49,047 nt of DNA. Source: Flavobacteriales bacterium (GTDB taxonomy: Bacteria > Bacteroidota > Bacteroidia > Flavobacteriales_E > Vicingaceae). The notes beneath the pieces are model-generated. The model had not been told where the DNA came from. It saw nothing but the letters and a program-made list of their open reading frames with translations, and searched no databases. The position numbers and the translations under genes were made by a program. Position 1 is the first letter of the stretch, and each line of letters starts with the position of its first letter. The DNA lies in NCBI GenBank assembly GCA_015075325.1, contig JABTUP010000023.1, positions 1-49,047 of the forward strand, read 5' to 3'. This document shows, one piece after another, positions 14,595 to 24,804 of this stretch.

Positions 14595-16331
14595 CTAAAT
14601 CCTCGATTGGTAAGTGAATAAATTAAAATAACGACCTTCTGATTTGATGAGTTCGTTGTGAGTTCCTCGTTCAATAATTTCACCATTTTCAACAACTAAA
14701 ATTTGATGAGCCATTTTTATGGTGCTTAATCGGTGAGCAATAACAAAAGTTGTTCGTCCTTTCATTAATTCGGCTAAACTTTTTTGAACCAATAACTCGC
14801 TTTCGCTGTCCAAACTTGATGTTGCTTCATCTAAAATCAACAATTTTGGATTGGCTAAAATGGCACGAGCAATTGCCACTCGTTGTCGTTGACCCCCCGA
14901 AAGTTTAACACCTCGTTCACCAATAACGGTATCTAATCCATGTTCAAAACGGTCGGTAAACTCGTTTACATAAGCCATTTTTACTGCTTCGTTTATTTCA
15001 TTTTCGCTAGCATTTGGTTTTGAAAACAGTATATTTTCTTTAATGGTTCCTTCAAACAAAAAATCGTCTTGTAAAACTAGCCCAATATTTTTTCGGTAAG
15101 AATTTAATGTAATACTAGCTAAATCAATATCATCAATAAAAATATTACCTTTTGCGGGATTTAAAAATGAAGCTACAAGCCCAGCAATGGTTGATTTACC
15201 AGAACCTGAAGAACCAACCAAAGCCGTTATTGTACCAGCTGGTGCTGTAAAATTAATGTTGCGGAGTACTTCTTTATCTTCTTGATAAGCAAAATTAACA
15301 TCCTGAAAACGAATGTTTCCATTAAAAGTTGTTATTTCTGTTGCTCTATTTTTATCATCATCTTCACCAACTAAATTCATTAATTCTTCGGTTCTATCCA
15401 ACCCCGAAAACGCTTCGGTGAGTTGTGTGCTAATGTTGCTCATTTGAACTATTGGAGCAACTAAAAAACCCAAATAAAGTGTAAAAGAAAGAAAATCTCC
15501 TAGCGATAATTCGTTATTCATTATTTTATAACCACCAATTCCCATAATTGTAATTGAAGCAAAACCCAACAAAAGAGTGGCTAAACTAAAAATTAATGCC
15601 GATGCTGTTAACGTAGATTTTACGTTGTTAAAAATAGCCGTAACTCCTTTTTCAAAAATAGTAAGTTCGTAATGAGTGGCATTAAATCCTTTTATTATTC
15701 TAATTCCACCAAGCGATTCGGTTAGTCTTCCGGTAACTTCCGATTCAATTTTTCGGCGTTGTTTAAAAATGGGTCTTATTTTTTTAAAAGCATAAAATGA
15801 AATTATTCCGAAAACGATTACAGGAACCAAAACATAGAGTGTTAACGAAAAACTAATATTTATTAATAAAATAAGCGAAACAACAGAAGTAATAATTCCT
15901 CCAACTAATTGAACCAACCCTGTACCTATAATGTTTCTAACTCCTTCAACATCATTCATTACTCGTGATACTAATGCTCCAGTTTTATTGTTATCAAAAA
16001 AACTAATTGGCAGCGAAAGCAATTTCCGATGTACATCAACTCTTAGTATTGAAATAAATCGTTGTGCTTCAACACTCATAATTTTCGTTAACAAAAACGA
16101 TGTAACTGACTGAATAATTATTGCTAATGAAACTACTAAAAGCAACAATTTTAAGGTTTCAAAATCATTTTTTAAAATAACATCATCAATAAGGTATTTT
16201 GAAGCTCCTGGAAGAATTAAACCAGAAAATCGACTTATAAAAATTAGAAATAAACCAATAAATAGTAATTTTTTTCTAGGCCAAATAATGGTTTTAAAAA
16301 TTTTTGAAAATGATATTTTTTCTTTACTCAT
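14595..16331 (-). CDS. ABC transporter, fused permease and ATPase (MsbA-like exporter)
   Basis: 578 residues: a six-helix type IV permease domain (about 15-320) and a C-terminal nucleotide-binding domain. Walker A is GSSGSGKST (373-381), the signature is LSGGQ (477-481), Walker B is LLILDEATSSLD (497-508), and the switch histidine is in FVIAHRLST. This is the half-transporter type that works as a homodimer to export lipids or drugs. The substrate cannot be told from sequence. The start overlaps the end of the upstream MFS gene by 8 bases, so the two exporters are probably translated together. Confidence 0.95.
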   Translation of the reverse strand: MSKEKISFSKIFKTIIWPRKKLLFIGLFLIFISRFSGLILPGASKYLIDDVILKNDFETLKLLLLVVSLAIIIQSVTSFLLTKIMSVEAQRFISILRVDVHRKLLSLPISFFDNNKTGALVSRVMNDVEGVRNIIGTGLVQLVGGIITSVVSLILLINISFSLTLYVLVPVIVFGIISFYAFKKIRPIFKQRRKIESEVTGRLTESLGGIRIIKGFNATHYELTIFEKGVTAIFNNVKSTLTASALIFSLATLLLGFASITIMGIGGYKIMNNELSLGDFLSFTLYLGFLVAPIVQMSNISTQLTEAFSGLDRTEELMNLVGEDDDKNRATEITTFNGNIRFQDVNFAYQEDKEVLRNINFTAPAGTITALVGSSGSGKSTIAGLVASFLNPAKGNIFIDDIDLASITLNSYRKNIGLVLQDDFLFEGTIKENILFSKPNASENEINEAVKMAYVNEFTDRFEHGLDTVIGERGVKLSGGQRQRVAIARAILANPKLLILDEATSSLDSESELLVQKSLAELMKGRTTFVIAHRLSTIKMAHQILVVENGEIIERGTHNELIKSEGRYFNLFTYQSRI

Positions 16332-17601
16332 CTGAAATATTAAAATGAACTAATTTTTTATAGTATAAAAGTAAGGGTATAATGGATACTAAAATAAACA
16401 TTCCGCCAATAAAATATGCCCAAATAATATGGTTACTGATATGAAAAAAAGGAAGGCTAAAAATACCTATAAAAACAAAACGTAGAAAAATGTTTACGGT
16501 GTTAAACACACTTCCTGTTCGCCCAATAATGTGGTTTGGGATGTGATTAAACAGATAGGTTATTCGTAAAATTCGAGCACCTGCATTGGTTATTCCTAAA
16601 ACAAAACTAACCATCATAAAAATTAAAATATTGTTAGAAAATGTTAAGATTTCGAATCTTACAACGCTAATTATCATTAAAACTATAATTGCATAAATGG
16701 TATTGGTTTTTCTAAAAATCCAACGAATTCCTGCTCCAGCAATCAATGCTCCGAATGCATAAACAACTTCTCCAATTGCATAAGCACTAGAATCGGAATG
16801 CAAATGTTTGCTTACATAGATGGGCATCAATTGATGAACATGAATTAAAAGAATAACAAAAATGGCAAAAGATGAAACCCCGAAGTGAAATAATAACGGA
16901 TGTTTTTTTAAATAACTAAATCCTTGAATTAGCCTGTTCCAAACAGAACTTTTATCTATTTCATGGGTTGCAATAGGAGTATATTTAATAAATAGTATAA
17001 GTACAAATGCCGCGACATAAGTAAGTGCATCTAATAGAAAAATTTCGTGTAATTGCCAAGGATTTACATTAAACTTTAGAAAACCAAGTCCAACCTGATT
17101 TAAAAAATCTTTATTAACTCCAGTAAGTAAAATAGCAGCAAAAACACCTGATACAATACTAGTTAGCTGTCCTATTATTTCAATTAAGGAGTTGGTTTTA
17201 CCATAATTTTCTTTTTCCGTAATTTCTTGTCCAAAAGCATAAAGCGTAGGATAATGAATGTTATAATTAAAAATGGTAAAACAAAAAACTAATGCAATGA
17301 GGTAAATGGGTACTTCACCTAAATAAAATCCTACTAAAGAAACACCCAACAAAAGAATAAAACTGACCACACAAATGCTTAAAAAAACAAGTTTTCTAGA
17401 ATATCGGTCAATTAAAGTTCCTGCATACAAACCCCAAAATAATGTAACAATGGTGGTTATTGCATAAATAAGTCCAAAAGTTTCGCTGTCATTAATAATG
17501 GAAGTAAAATACCATGGAATTGCCAACATGCTTATACCTTGAGCAATTCCTGAAATTCCGTTTGCAGCAAATAAAAGATATAAAGCTTTTTTGTTTTTCA
17601 A
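16324..17601 (-). CDS. MFS transporter, efflux type
   Basis: 425 residues with about twelve hydrophobic segments. The loop after the second helix has the MFS motif A variant GLYAGTLIDRYSRK (about 57-70). It begins with a TTG codon at 17601; no ATG in frame lies upstream, and the first helix (ALYLLFAANGISGIAQGISML) starts at once, so TTG is favoured. A long central loop follows helix 6. Overlap with the ABC exporter gene by 8 bases suggests a two-gene export operon. The substrate is unknown. Confidence 0.88.
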   Translation of the reverse strand: MKNKKALYLLFAANGISGIAQGISMLAIPWYFTSIINDSETFGLIYAITTIVTLFWGLYAGTLIDRYSRKLVFLSICVVSFILLLGVSLVGFYLGEVPIYLIALVFCFTIFNYNIHYPTLYAFGQEITEKENYGKTNSLIEIIGQLTSIVSGVFAAILLTGVNKDFLNQVGLGFLKFNVNPWQLHEIFLLDALTYVAAFVLILFIKYTPIATHEIDKSSVWNRLIQGFSYLKKHPLLFHFGVSSFAIFVILLIHVHQLMPIYVSKHLHSDSSAYAIGEVVYAFGALIAGAGIRWIFRKTNTIYAIIVLMIISVVRFEILTFSNNILIFMMVSFVLGITNAGARILRITYLFNHIPNHIIGRTGSVFNTVNIFLRFVFIGIFSLPFFHISNHIIWAYFIGGMFILVSIIPLLLYYKKLVHFNISDE

Positions 17602-17606
17602 TTCTT

Positions 17607-17614
17607 TACTTTTG
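17607..17614 (+). promoter_or_regulatory. Candidate -7 promoter box (TACTTTTG) for recX
   Basis: Exact TAnnTTTG match 24 bases before the recX ATG, inside the 36-base gap that separates it from the divergent MFS gene. The upstream -33 element is poor (TTG at 17591-17593). Moderate confidence only. Confidence 0.4.
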
Positions 17615-17637
17615 GAGGGAGCAAAATTAGTTTAAAT

Positions 17638-18105
17638 ATGCCCAAGTTTTTTAAAAATATGTCGTACGACAGAGCTCTTGAAAAAGCAATGTGGTATTGT
17701 TCTTTTCAGGAACGATGTGTTTTTGATGTAGAAACCCGATTTAGAGCTTGGAATGTAAAAAGAGAGGATTGGGATAAAATAATCGATACACTTCTTGAAC
17801 AAAATTATTTAAACGAACAACGCTACATAGAAGCTTTTGTAAGAGGAAAATTTTCTATAAAAAAATGGGGAAAAATGAAAATTATATCGGAACTCTATCA
17901 GAAAAAAATTTCGGGAAAAGAAGTTGCTAAAGCAATTGATAAAGAAATTAACGATGACGATTATCACCAAACCATTATTCAACTTATTGATAAAAAAAAG
18001 CAATTGCTAAACGAAGTTGACCCTCAAAAACTCAACGAAAAACTATACCGATACCTTTTAAGTAAAGGCTATGAATCGGATTTGATTTTTAAATTTCTAA
18101 AATAA
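17638..18105 (+). CDS. recX: Regulatory protein RecX
   Basis: 155 residues made of three-helix RecX repeats. Visible are RALEKAMWYCSFQERCVFDVETRFRAW, then IDTLLEQNYLNEQRYIEAFVRGKFSIKKWGKMKI, a pattern diagnostic for RecX. RecX binds RecA filaments and moderates recombination and the SOS response. No recA is next to it here. It stands alone, divergent from the MFS gene. Confidence 0.92.
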   Translation: MPKFFKNMSYDRALEKAMWYCSFQERCVFDVETRFRAWNVKREDWDKIIDTLLEQNYLNEQRYIEAFVRGKFSIKKWGKMKIISELYQKKISGKEVAKAIDKEINDDDYHQTIIQLIDKKKQLLNEVDPQKLNEKLYRYLLSKGYESDLIFKFLK

Positions 18106-18215
18106 AACCAACCTTGTTTTATTTATAACTTGTTAATAATAAGTTGCCAAATAATTAGAATAGAACTAAAAGCATTTATAAATTTACCGCTATTGTTTTT
18201 TAGAATTTTGTGTAG

Positions 18216-19667
18216 ATGAGTAAATTTAAACAACCAACATTAATTCAATCCTTAATACCAATTGTAGTATTGGTAGGATTGTTAGCGATTAATGTGTTAC
18301 AGGTTTATGGCGATGGAGCTTTAGATGGAGCTAATCAATTAGCACTACTTCTTGCTGCTACAGTTGCTGGGTTTATTGGGATTTATAACGGATTTGATTT
18401 TGAAAAAATAATTGAAGGCATCACCAAAAGTATAAATTCAGCATTATCAGCAATCATTATTTTATTATTAATTGGAGCTTTAGCTGGAACATGGCTACTG
18501 AGCGGTGTTGTTCCTGCAATGATTTATTATGGTTTAGATATTTTAAACCCTACCATATTTTTATTTGCATCATGCATCATTTGTGCTATCGTTTCACTGG
18601 CAACAGGTAGTTCTTGGTCAACAGTAGCAACAGTTGGTATTGCATTACTTGGAATAGGAAAAGCTTTAGGTATTGATGAAGCAATTATTGCCGGAGCTAT
18701 AATATCAGGAGCATATTTTGGAGATAAAATGTCACCCTTATCAGACACCACCAATCTAGCTCCAGCTATGGCAGGAACCGATTTAATTACTCACATTAAA
18801 TACATGACCTTAACCACCGTTCCAACCATTTTAATTACGTTAATAATATTTTTAATCATTGGTTTTTTCTATGATGCAGGCAATCAGGTTAGCCAAGTAG
18901 ATACTCTTCAATTAGCAATTTCTTCTAAATTTAATATTACACCACTCTTGTTTATTGTACCACTAGTTGTTATTGGTTTAATCTTATTTAAAATTCCTGC
19001 TATCCCTTCTTTATTTTTTGGCAGTTTGTTGGGGGGTGCTTTTGCAATAATTTTTCAACCAGAATTAATAAATTCGTTATATACTGGTTCAAATGGTTTT
19101 GTGTCTTCATATAAAGCTGTGGTAAATGCAATGACAACCGATACAGCAATTGTAACAGAAAATGAATTGGTTAATGAATTGCTTACGTCTGGTGGAATGA
19201 AAGGAATGTTAAACACCATTTGGTTAATTATTTGTGCGATGATTTTTGGCGGAGTTATGGAAGTTACTGGAATGTTGAAACGAATTACTAAATCAATTAT
19301 TGGTTTAGCAAAAACTGATGGTTCGTTAATTGCAACAACGACTGCTTCTTGTGTAGTTTTTAACGTAACTGCATCCGACCAATATCTAGCAATTGTAGTA
19401 CCTGGCAAAATGTTTGCAGAAGAATTCAAAGAACGGAATTTGCATCCTAAAGTATTGAGTAGAACATTAGAAGATTCTGGAACAGTAACCTCTGCATTAG
19501 TACCATGGAATACTTGTGGAGCTTATCATTCAGGCGTTTTAGGTGTTGCTACAGGAGATTATTTTATGTATTGCTTTTTTAACTTAATTAGTCCTATAAT
19601 GACTATTATTTTTGGCTACTTTAATATTAAAATTGCTAGATTAAACGACAATAAATTAAAAAAATAA
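18216..19667 (+). CDS. nhaC: Na+/H+ antiporter NhaC
   Basis: 483 residues with about twelve membrane helices. The NhaC family sequence YFGDKMSPLSDTTNLAPAMAG (about 168-188) contains the conserved acidic and polar residues for cation exchange. Other typical stretches are GSSWSTVATVGIALLGIGKALG and WNTCGAYHSGVLGVATGDY near the C terminus. It should exchange external protons for internal sodium, consistent with a saline habitat but not proof of one. Confidence 0.93.
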   Translation: MSKFKQPTLIQSLIPIVVLVGLLAINVLQVYGDGALDGANQLALLLAATVAGFIGIYNGFDFEKIIEGITKSINSALSAIIILLLIGALAGTWLLSGVVPAMIYYGLDILNPTIFLFASCIICAIVSLATGSSWSTVATVGIALLGIGKALGIDEAIIAGAIISGAYFGDKMSPLSDTTNLAPAMAGTDLITHIKYMTLTTVPTILITLIIFLIIGFFYDAGNQVSQVDTLQLAISSKFNITPLLFIVPLVVIGLILFKIPAIPSLFFGSLLGGAFAIIFQPELINSLYTGSNGFVSSYKAVVNAMTTDTAIVTENELVNELLTSGGMKGMLNTIWLIICAMIFGGVMEVTGMLKRITKSIIGLAKTDGSLIATTTASCVVFNVTASDQYLAIVVPGKMFAEEFKERNLHPKVLSRTLEDSGTVTSALVPWNTCGAYHSGVLGVATGDYFMYCFFNLISPIMTIIFGYFNIKIARLNDNKLKK

Positions 19668-19682
19668 ATTATTTTTATCGCT

Positions 19683-20426
19683 ATGAAATACATTTTATCA
19701 ATTTTAACTTTAATACTCAACTTATCAGTTTTTGCTCAAAATGATTTGACTGACAAAAAGTTATATCATAATACTTATGACCCTGAAAAAGTTATTGATA
19801 AAACCTACGGCATTGTTATGTACGAAAAATTGAACATGATGCTAGGAAAAGATTCTGTTAGAAATGGAGCAACAGGATATGCTGCAAACGGTTTTATTGA
19901 AGATTATTATACTTCCGGACAATTACTTCACAAAGGATTTTATGTTGATGGACAATTAAAAATTTATAAAAACTATTATCCCAACGGAAAAGAAGAGCGT
20001 AATTTTAGAATGGTTGACATTAAAAAAAGTAAAATGACTTTATTTTATGAAGATGGAACAATGAAATCCGATATCGTTTACATTGGAAATGAAGCATTAT
20101 CGTGGATTGATTACTACCCAAACGGAACTGTTGAATTTGAAGAAATTTACGATAAATCATTCCAATACTACGAAAAAAAAGCTGCATACTTTAAAAGTGG
20201 AAAACCCGAAGATGTTCTTCTGCTAGTTGACAAAAAAAAGCTGATTTACAGTTATTCATCTTATTATGAAAATGGCAACTTAAAAGAACAAGGAACTGTT
20301 AAATACGATAAAGCCATGTTTGATTACCAACGTATTGGCGATTGGAAATTATTTAATGAAAACGGTTCTCCTTCAAAAATTCAGAAATACGTTAATGGAA
20401 CTGTTCAAAGTGAACAAAATCTATAA
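19683..20426 (+). CDS. Exported YwqK/MORN-2-like repeat protein
   Basis: 247 residues with a signal peptide (about 1-18, SVFA-Q). The mature part has several repeats of the Y-x-x-G-x-L pattern seen in the YwqK family: YYTSGQLLHKGFYVDGQLK, YYPNGKEERNF, FYEDGTMKSD, YYPNGTVEFEE, YYENGNLKEQG, and GDWKLFNENGSPSK. Some databases label this family as antitoxin of a B. subtilis system; nothing here supports that role, and the signal peptide argues against it. It lies 15 bases after nhaC and 15 before the acyl-CoA ligase gene. Confidence 0.82.
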   Translation: MKYILSILTLILNLSVFAQNDLTDKKLYHNTYDPEKVIDKTYGIVMYEKLNMMLGKDSVRNGATGYAANGFIEDYYTSGQLLHKGFYVDGQLKIYKNYYPNGKEERNFRMVDIKKSKMTLFYEDGTMKSDIVYIGNEALSWIDYYPNGTVEFEEIYDKSFQYYEKKAAYFKSGKPEDVLLLVDKKKLIYSYSSYYENGNLKEQGTVKYDKAMFDYQRIGDWKLFNENGSPSKIQKYVNGTVQSEQNL

Positions 20427-20441
20427 AAAAAACTATTCGTA

Positions 20442-22190
20442 ATGCAAATAAATAATTTAGCAGACTTTTATTACTATCCTCTACAATTTCAACCAAAATC
20501 CGACGCTTTTACTCAAAAAGAAAATGGAAAATGGGTTTCATTATCTTCAAAAGAATTAGTTGACAAAGCCATTCTGTTAAGCAAGGGACTGCTAGAACTA
20601 GGCGTAAAAAAAGGAGATAGAATTGCCATGATTTCTAACAACAGAATAGAGTGGCATTTAACCGATTTGGCTATTCAACAAATTGGGGCGGTTAATGTTC
20701 CTATTTATTCCAATATTAATCCAGAAGATTACGATTACATTTTAAATGATTGTGGTGCTAAATTGGTGTTTTTATCAGATGAAGAAATACTTGGTAAAAT
20801 TTTATCCATTAAAGCAAATGTTCCGTCTTTAGAAAAAATATACACGTTTAATAAAATTTCAGGCCAGAACCATTATTCGGAATTGTTAAATACATCATCT
20901 TCCGAAAACATTGAGCAACACAAAAATCAAGTTCAGGGCGATGATTTAGCTACATTAATTTACACTTCTGGCACAACAGGAAAGCCAAAAGGAGTAATGC
21001 TAACACATAAAAATTTTATTAGCAACGTGTTGGCTTCCGAACCACGTTTACCAATTGCCAAAGAACAAAAAGCTTTGAGTTTTTTACCGCTTTGTCATGT
21101 TTTTGAACGAATGCTCGATTATTTGTACATCTACAAAAGTGTGTCAATTTATTATGCTGAATCGATGGACACTATTGCCGATAATTTAAAAGAAGTAAAA
21201 CCTCAATTGTTTGCAACCGTTCCTCGATTATTAGAAAAAGTGTATGATAAAATTGTTACAAAAGGAACCGAGTTAACTGGTATTAAAAAGAAACTTTTCT
21301 TTTGGGCTTTAGAATTAGGACTTCAATTCGACCCTAATGAAAACAAAGGTTTTTGGTATAATTTTCAATTAAAATTGGCTAACAAACTTATTTTCTCTAA
21401 ATGGAGAGAAGCTCTTGGAGGCAATGTTATAGCTATTGTTTCTGGAGGCGCAGCTTTGCAACCTCGTTTAGCAAGGGTGTTCTCTGCAGCTCAAATTCCA
21501 GTTTTAGAAGGTTATGGTTTAACCGAAACATCTCCAGTAATAGGTGTAAATTGCTTGTTGCCAGGGGGTAGAATGATTGGAACTATCGGAAAACCGCTAG
21601 AAAACTTAGATGTTAAATTAGCAGAAGATGGCGAAATTATTGTTAAAGGACCAAGTATAATGAAAGGGTATTATAACAAACCCGAATTAACAAAAGAAGT
21701 AATTGATGAAAATGGTTATTTCCATACTGGAGACATTGGTCAGTTTGTAAATGGTTTCTTAAAAATTACCGACCGTAAAAAAGAAATGTTTAAAACATCG
21801 GGAGGCAAATACATTGCTCCTCAAGTAATGGAAAATAAGTTTAAAGAATCGAGATTTATTGAACAATTAATGGTAATTGGAGAAGGCGAGCGATTTCCTA
21901 GTGCTATCATACAGCCCGACTTTTTGTTTTTGGAAGAATGGTGCAAAAGAAAAAACATTACCTACTCCAACTTTACTGATTTAATTAAAAATCAAACCGT
22001 TATTAATAGAATACAAGAAGAAGTTGATGAATTAAACCAAGGTTTTCCGAACTACGAACAAATTAAAAAGTTTGAATTAGTAGATACTCAATGGGGAATT
22101 CCAACAGGAGAACTAACACCAACTTTAAAATTAAAGCGTAAATTTATCCTTACTAAATACCAACATTTAGTGGATAAAATTTACCGATAA
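20442..22190 (+). CDS. AMP-forming long-chain acyl-CoA synthetase
   Basis: 582 residues of the ANL superfamily. The P-loop motif is YTSGTTGKPKGVML (174-187), the second core motif is EGYGLTETSP, and the hinge region is GYFHTGDIGQF followed by KITDRKKEMFKTSGGKYIAPQ. This matches long-chain fatty acid-CoA ligases, which activate fatty acids via an acyl-adenylate. The last base of its stop codon is the first base of the next gene's ATG (TAATG), so translation is coupled to the M1 peptidase gene. Confidence 0.93.
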   Translation: MQINNLADFYYYPLQFQPKSDAFTQKENGKWVSLSSKELVDKAILLSKGLLELGVKKGDRIAMISNNRIEWHLTDLAIQQIGAVNVPIYSNINPEDYDYILNDCGAKLVFLSDEEILGKILSIKANVPSLEKIYTFNKISGQNHYSELLNTSSSENIEQHKNQVQGDDLATLIYTSGTTGKPKGVMLTHKNFISNVLASEPRLPIAKEQKALSFLPLCHVFERMLDYLYIYKSVSIYYAESMDTIADNLKEVKPQLFATVPRLLEKVYDKIVTKGTELTGIKKKLFFWALELGLQFDPNENKGFWYNFQLKLANKLIFSKWREALGGNVIAIVSGGAALQPRLARVFSAAQIPVLEGYGLTETSPVIGVNCLLPGGRMIGTIGKPLENLDVKLAEDGEIIVKGPSIMKGYYNKPELTKEVIDENGYFHTGDIGQFVNGFLKITDRKKEMFKTSGGKYIAPQVMENKFKESRFIEQLMVIGEGERFPSAIIQPDFLFLEEWCKRKNITYSNFTDLIKNQTVINRIQEEVDELNQGFPNYEQIKKFELVDTQWGIPTGELTPTLKLKRKFILTKYQHLVDKIYR

Positions 22191-24115
22191 TGAGTTTTAA
22201 GCAGTATTCTATTGGGCTTTTATTTATTTGCACTTTTCAATTTTTAATTTCAACAATTCAAGCACAAGATTTTTTTGAAATTGATAAGATTGCTACATCA
22301 GAAGCCAATCGCCATCAATTACATTTTAACAACACTTTAAAAAGTGCTGCCGAAACAAGAAATTACGATTTAAAATATCATCGATTACGTTGGGAAATCG
22401 ACCCTGATACCAATTATATTAAAGGTGAAATTACATCTTATTTTATACCAGTAGTTTCTAATTTTAATCAAATTTATTTTGATTTAACAACCTCTCTAAC
22501 AGTTGATTCGGTTAAGTATCATCAATCATTAGTTTCGTTTACTCAACTTGCCAACAATAGTTTAAAAATAGATTTACCCGCTATTATTTCTCAAAATAAC
22601 TTAGACTCAATAACCGTTTTCTATCAAGGTGTACCTGCAAATTCAGGATTTGGTTCATTTGTACAATCTAGTCATGCCGGAAAATCAATAATTTGGACCC
22701 TATCCGAACCATTTGGAGCTATGGAATGGTGGCCATGCAAACAAACATTAGACGATAAAATTGATTCGATAGATGTTATAGTTACAACCCCTAAAATTAA
22801 CAAAGTTGCCAGCCAAGGTTTGTTGGTTAATGAAACTGACAATGGAACGAATAAAACATATTATTGGAAACATCGCTACCCAATAACCACTTATTTAATT
22901 TCTTTAGCAATTACCAATTACTCAGAATTTACCATTAATGCCAATTTAACTCAAGGCTCGTTACCTATTTTAAACTATGTTTATCCTGAAGATTCTCTTA
23001 CAAACTACTCGCAAATAAATTTAATTAAACCCATTTTTGAATTATACGATTCGTTGTTTACCCCCTATCCATTTATGAACGAAAAATACGGTCATGCAAA
23101 ATTTGGATGGAGTGGCGGCATGGAACACCAAACCATGAGTTCGATGGGTAGTTTTAGTGAACACCTCATGTCGCACGAATTGGCTCACCAATGGTTTGGT
23201 AATAAAATTACTTGTGCAAGTTGGGCAGATATTTGGTTAAACGAAGGATTTGCAACTTATGCAACAGGGATGTTTTACAAACATTTAGCTCCAGCATGGT
23301 GGTTGCCCTGGCGACAAGATATGATAAACACCGTTACCAGTTTGCCTGATGGTTCGGTTTACAACCCCGATTCCACTAGTGTTAATCGAATTTTTAGTTC
23401 AAGATTATCATACAAAAAAGGAGCTTATCTTTTAAGAATGTTGGAATGGAAAATTGGTGAACAACATTTTTTTCAAGGTATCAATAATTATATTACAGAT
23501 GTCAACTTAAGTTATGGTTATGCAAATACGCAAATGTTAAAAATTCATTTAGAGCAAGTTAGCGGAATTGATTTGACTGAGTTTTTTAATGACTGGTTTT
23601 ATGGCGAAGGTTATCCATCTTATCAAATTACATGGAATCAACAAGGAAACGATGTTCACTTTTTGGTTGAACAAACCACTTCGCATAACTCAGTAGATTT
23701 TTATGAAATGCCAATACCCATTTACCTATCAGGACAAGGTTTTGACACCACTTTAGTATTTAATCACACTTTTTCGGGTCAACAATTTGCTGCATCAATT
23801 CCATTTTTAGTCGATTCTATTGCATTTGACCCAGAATTGTGTATAATTTCAAAAAATAATACCACTGTTGTTGGCGTTGATGAGCTGTTTAATTCAGCAA
23901 AACTAATTGTTTACCCCAATCCAACTAACGGAATAGTACACATTAATACAGCTGCAAAAATTAATTCAATTCGTGTTTTTGATGAGCAAGGTCAATTATT
24001 AAATGTAATAATTCAAGATAATACAATTAATTTGTCAGCATTTAAAGCTGGATTTTATTTTTTAGAAATTCAATTAGAAAAGGAAATTGTTAGAAAAAAG
24101 ATTAACAAGATTTAG
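22190..24115 (+). CDS. Secreted M1 family metallopeptidase with type IX sorting domain
   Basis: 641 residues: signal peptide (about 1-26, IQA-Q), M1 beta-domain, catalytic domain, and a C-terminal type A T9SS sorting domain (KLIVYPNPTNGIVHIN to the end, about 564-641). The zinc motif HELAH is at 329-333 with third ligand Glu352 in NEGFATY. The exopeptidase GxMEN-type motif is GGMEH (309-313). It should be an aminopeptidase delivered to the cell surface or medium. The position upstream of DUF1573-yajC is where many Bacteroidota have nusB instead. Confidence 0.93.
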   Translation: MSFKQYSIGLLFICTFQFLISTIQAQDFFEIDKIATSEANRHQLHFNNTLKSAAETRNYDLKYHRLRWEIDPDTNYIKGEITSYFIPVVSNFNQIYFDLTTSLTVDSVKYHQSLVSFTQLANNSLKIDLPAIISQNNLDSITVFYQGVPANSGFGSFVQSSHAGKSIIWTLSEPFGAMEWWPCKQTLDDKIDSIDVIVTTPKINKVASQGLLVNETDNGTNKTYYWKHRYPITTYLISLAITNYSEFTINANLTQGSLPILNYVYPEDSLTNYSQINLIKPIFELYDSLFTPYPFMNEKYGHAKFGWSGGMEHQTMSSMGSFSEHLMSHELAHQWFGNKITCASWADIWLNEGFATYATGMFYKHLAPAWWLPWRQDMINTVTSLPDGSVYNPDSTSVNRIFSSRLSYKKGAYLLRMLEWKIGEQHFFQGINNYITDVNLSYGYANTQMLKIHLEQVSGIDLTEFFNDWFYGEGYPSYQITWNQQGNDVHFLVEQTTSHNSVDFYEMPIPIYLSGQGFDTTLVFNHTFSGQQFAASIPFLVDSIAFDPELCIISKNNTTVVGVDELFNSAKLIVYPNPTNGIVHINTAAKINSIRVFDEQGQLLNVIIQDNTINLSAFKAGFYFLEIQLEKEIVRKKINKI

Positions 24116-24128
24116 GTTCAAATTTGAT

Positions 24129-24136
24129 TATATTTG
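24129..24136 (+). promoter_or_regulatory. Candidate -7 promoter box (TATATTTG) for the DUF1573-yajC cluster
   Basis: Exact TAnnTTTG match 62 bases before the DUF1573 ATG, with TTTAGG-like sequence near 24108 at the right distance for the upstream element. It suggests that the cluster is transcribed separately from the M1 peptidase gene. Confidence 0.45.
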
Positions 24137-24197
24137 TAGCCGATAAAAACAAGCAAAAATTGCAACTAACCTAATTAAAAAAAATAAATATCTACCA

Positions 24198-24677
24198 ATG
24201 AAAAAAATACTAATTGCCATTACAATTTTCTCAAGTTTAATAGCTTGTAAAGGAGGCGATGAAGCTGAAATAAGTTCAAGCATTATAGGCAACCCAAACA
24301 CGGCATCTGGTGAACCTGTTGATAAAGACTTGTTGCCATTTTTTGATTTCGTAGAAGAGGTGGTTAATTTCGGAACCATCACTCAAGGAGAGGTTGTTTC
24401 AACCGCTTTTAAATTTAAAAATGCAGGAAAATCAGATTTAATTATATCATCAGCTCAAGGTAGTTGCGGATGTACTGTACCTGAATGGCCAAAAGAACCA
24501 ATTAAACCAGGTGAAGAAGGGATAATTAAAGTTTCATTTAACTCAAGCGGTAAACAAGGTATGCAAAACAAAACCATTACACTTGTTGCCAACACCGTTC
24601 CTAATACAAAAGTAATTGCATTAAAAGGAGATGTTTTAGTTCCTAAAGGAAAGGAAAATGAACCGCTAAATGAATAA
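24198..24677 (+). CDS. DUF1573 domain lipoprotein
   Basis: 159 residues. The signal peptide ends in a lipobox (LIAC, Cys17), so it is membrane-anchored and exported. The DUF1573 domain, an Ig-like fold related to ASH/MSP domains, covers about 50-150: VVNFGTITQGEVVSTAFKFKN, then SAQGSCGCTVPEWPKEPIKPGEEG and VSFNSSGKQGMQNKTITLVAN. The function is unknown. The location just upstream of yajC is conserved in Bacteroidota. Confidence 0.9.
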   Translation: MKKILIAITIFSSLIACKGGDEAEISSSIIGNPNTASGEPVDKDLLPFFDFVEEVVNFGTITQGEVVSTAFKFKNAGKSDLIISSAQGSCGCTVPEWPKEPIKPGEEGIIKVSFNSSGKQGMQNKTITLVANTVPNTKVIALKGDVLVPKGKENEPLNE

Positions 24678-24680
24678 TTA

Positions 24681-24804
24681 ACAAAACACAAATAACAAAT
24701 AACAAATAACAAAACACAAAAAACAATACACAAAAAACAATACACAAAAAACAATACACAAAAAACAATACACAAAAAACAAAACACAAATAACAAACAC
24801 AAAT
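24681..24804. repeat. A/C-rich short tandem repeats in the DUF1573-yajC gap
   Basis: The 136-base gap is nearly free of G on the plus strand. It contains four perfect 14-base units ACACAAAAAACAAT (24714-24769) and a fifth with one change (24770-24783). They are flanked upstream by 7-base AAATAAC-type units (about 24689-24712) and downstream by degenerate copies. Apparent minus-strand coding (a Phe/Cys/Leu-rich frame) is only a by-product of the repeat. Confidence 0.85.

Noticed and set aside
17611..17621. GGAGGGAG near the recX start as a degenerate palindromic element
   Set aside because: No complementary arm nearby.
19683..20426. YwqK-repeat protein as an antitoxin
   Set aside because: It has a signal peptide and no toxin neighbour; the label is inherited from distant homologues.
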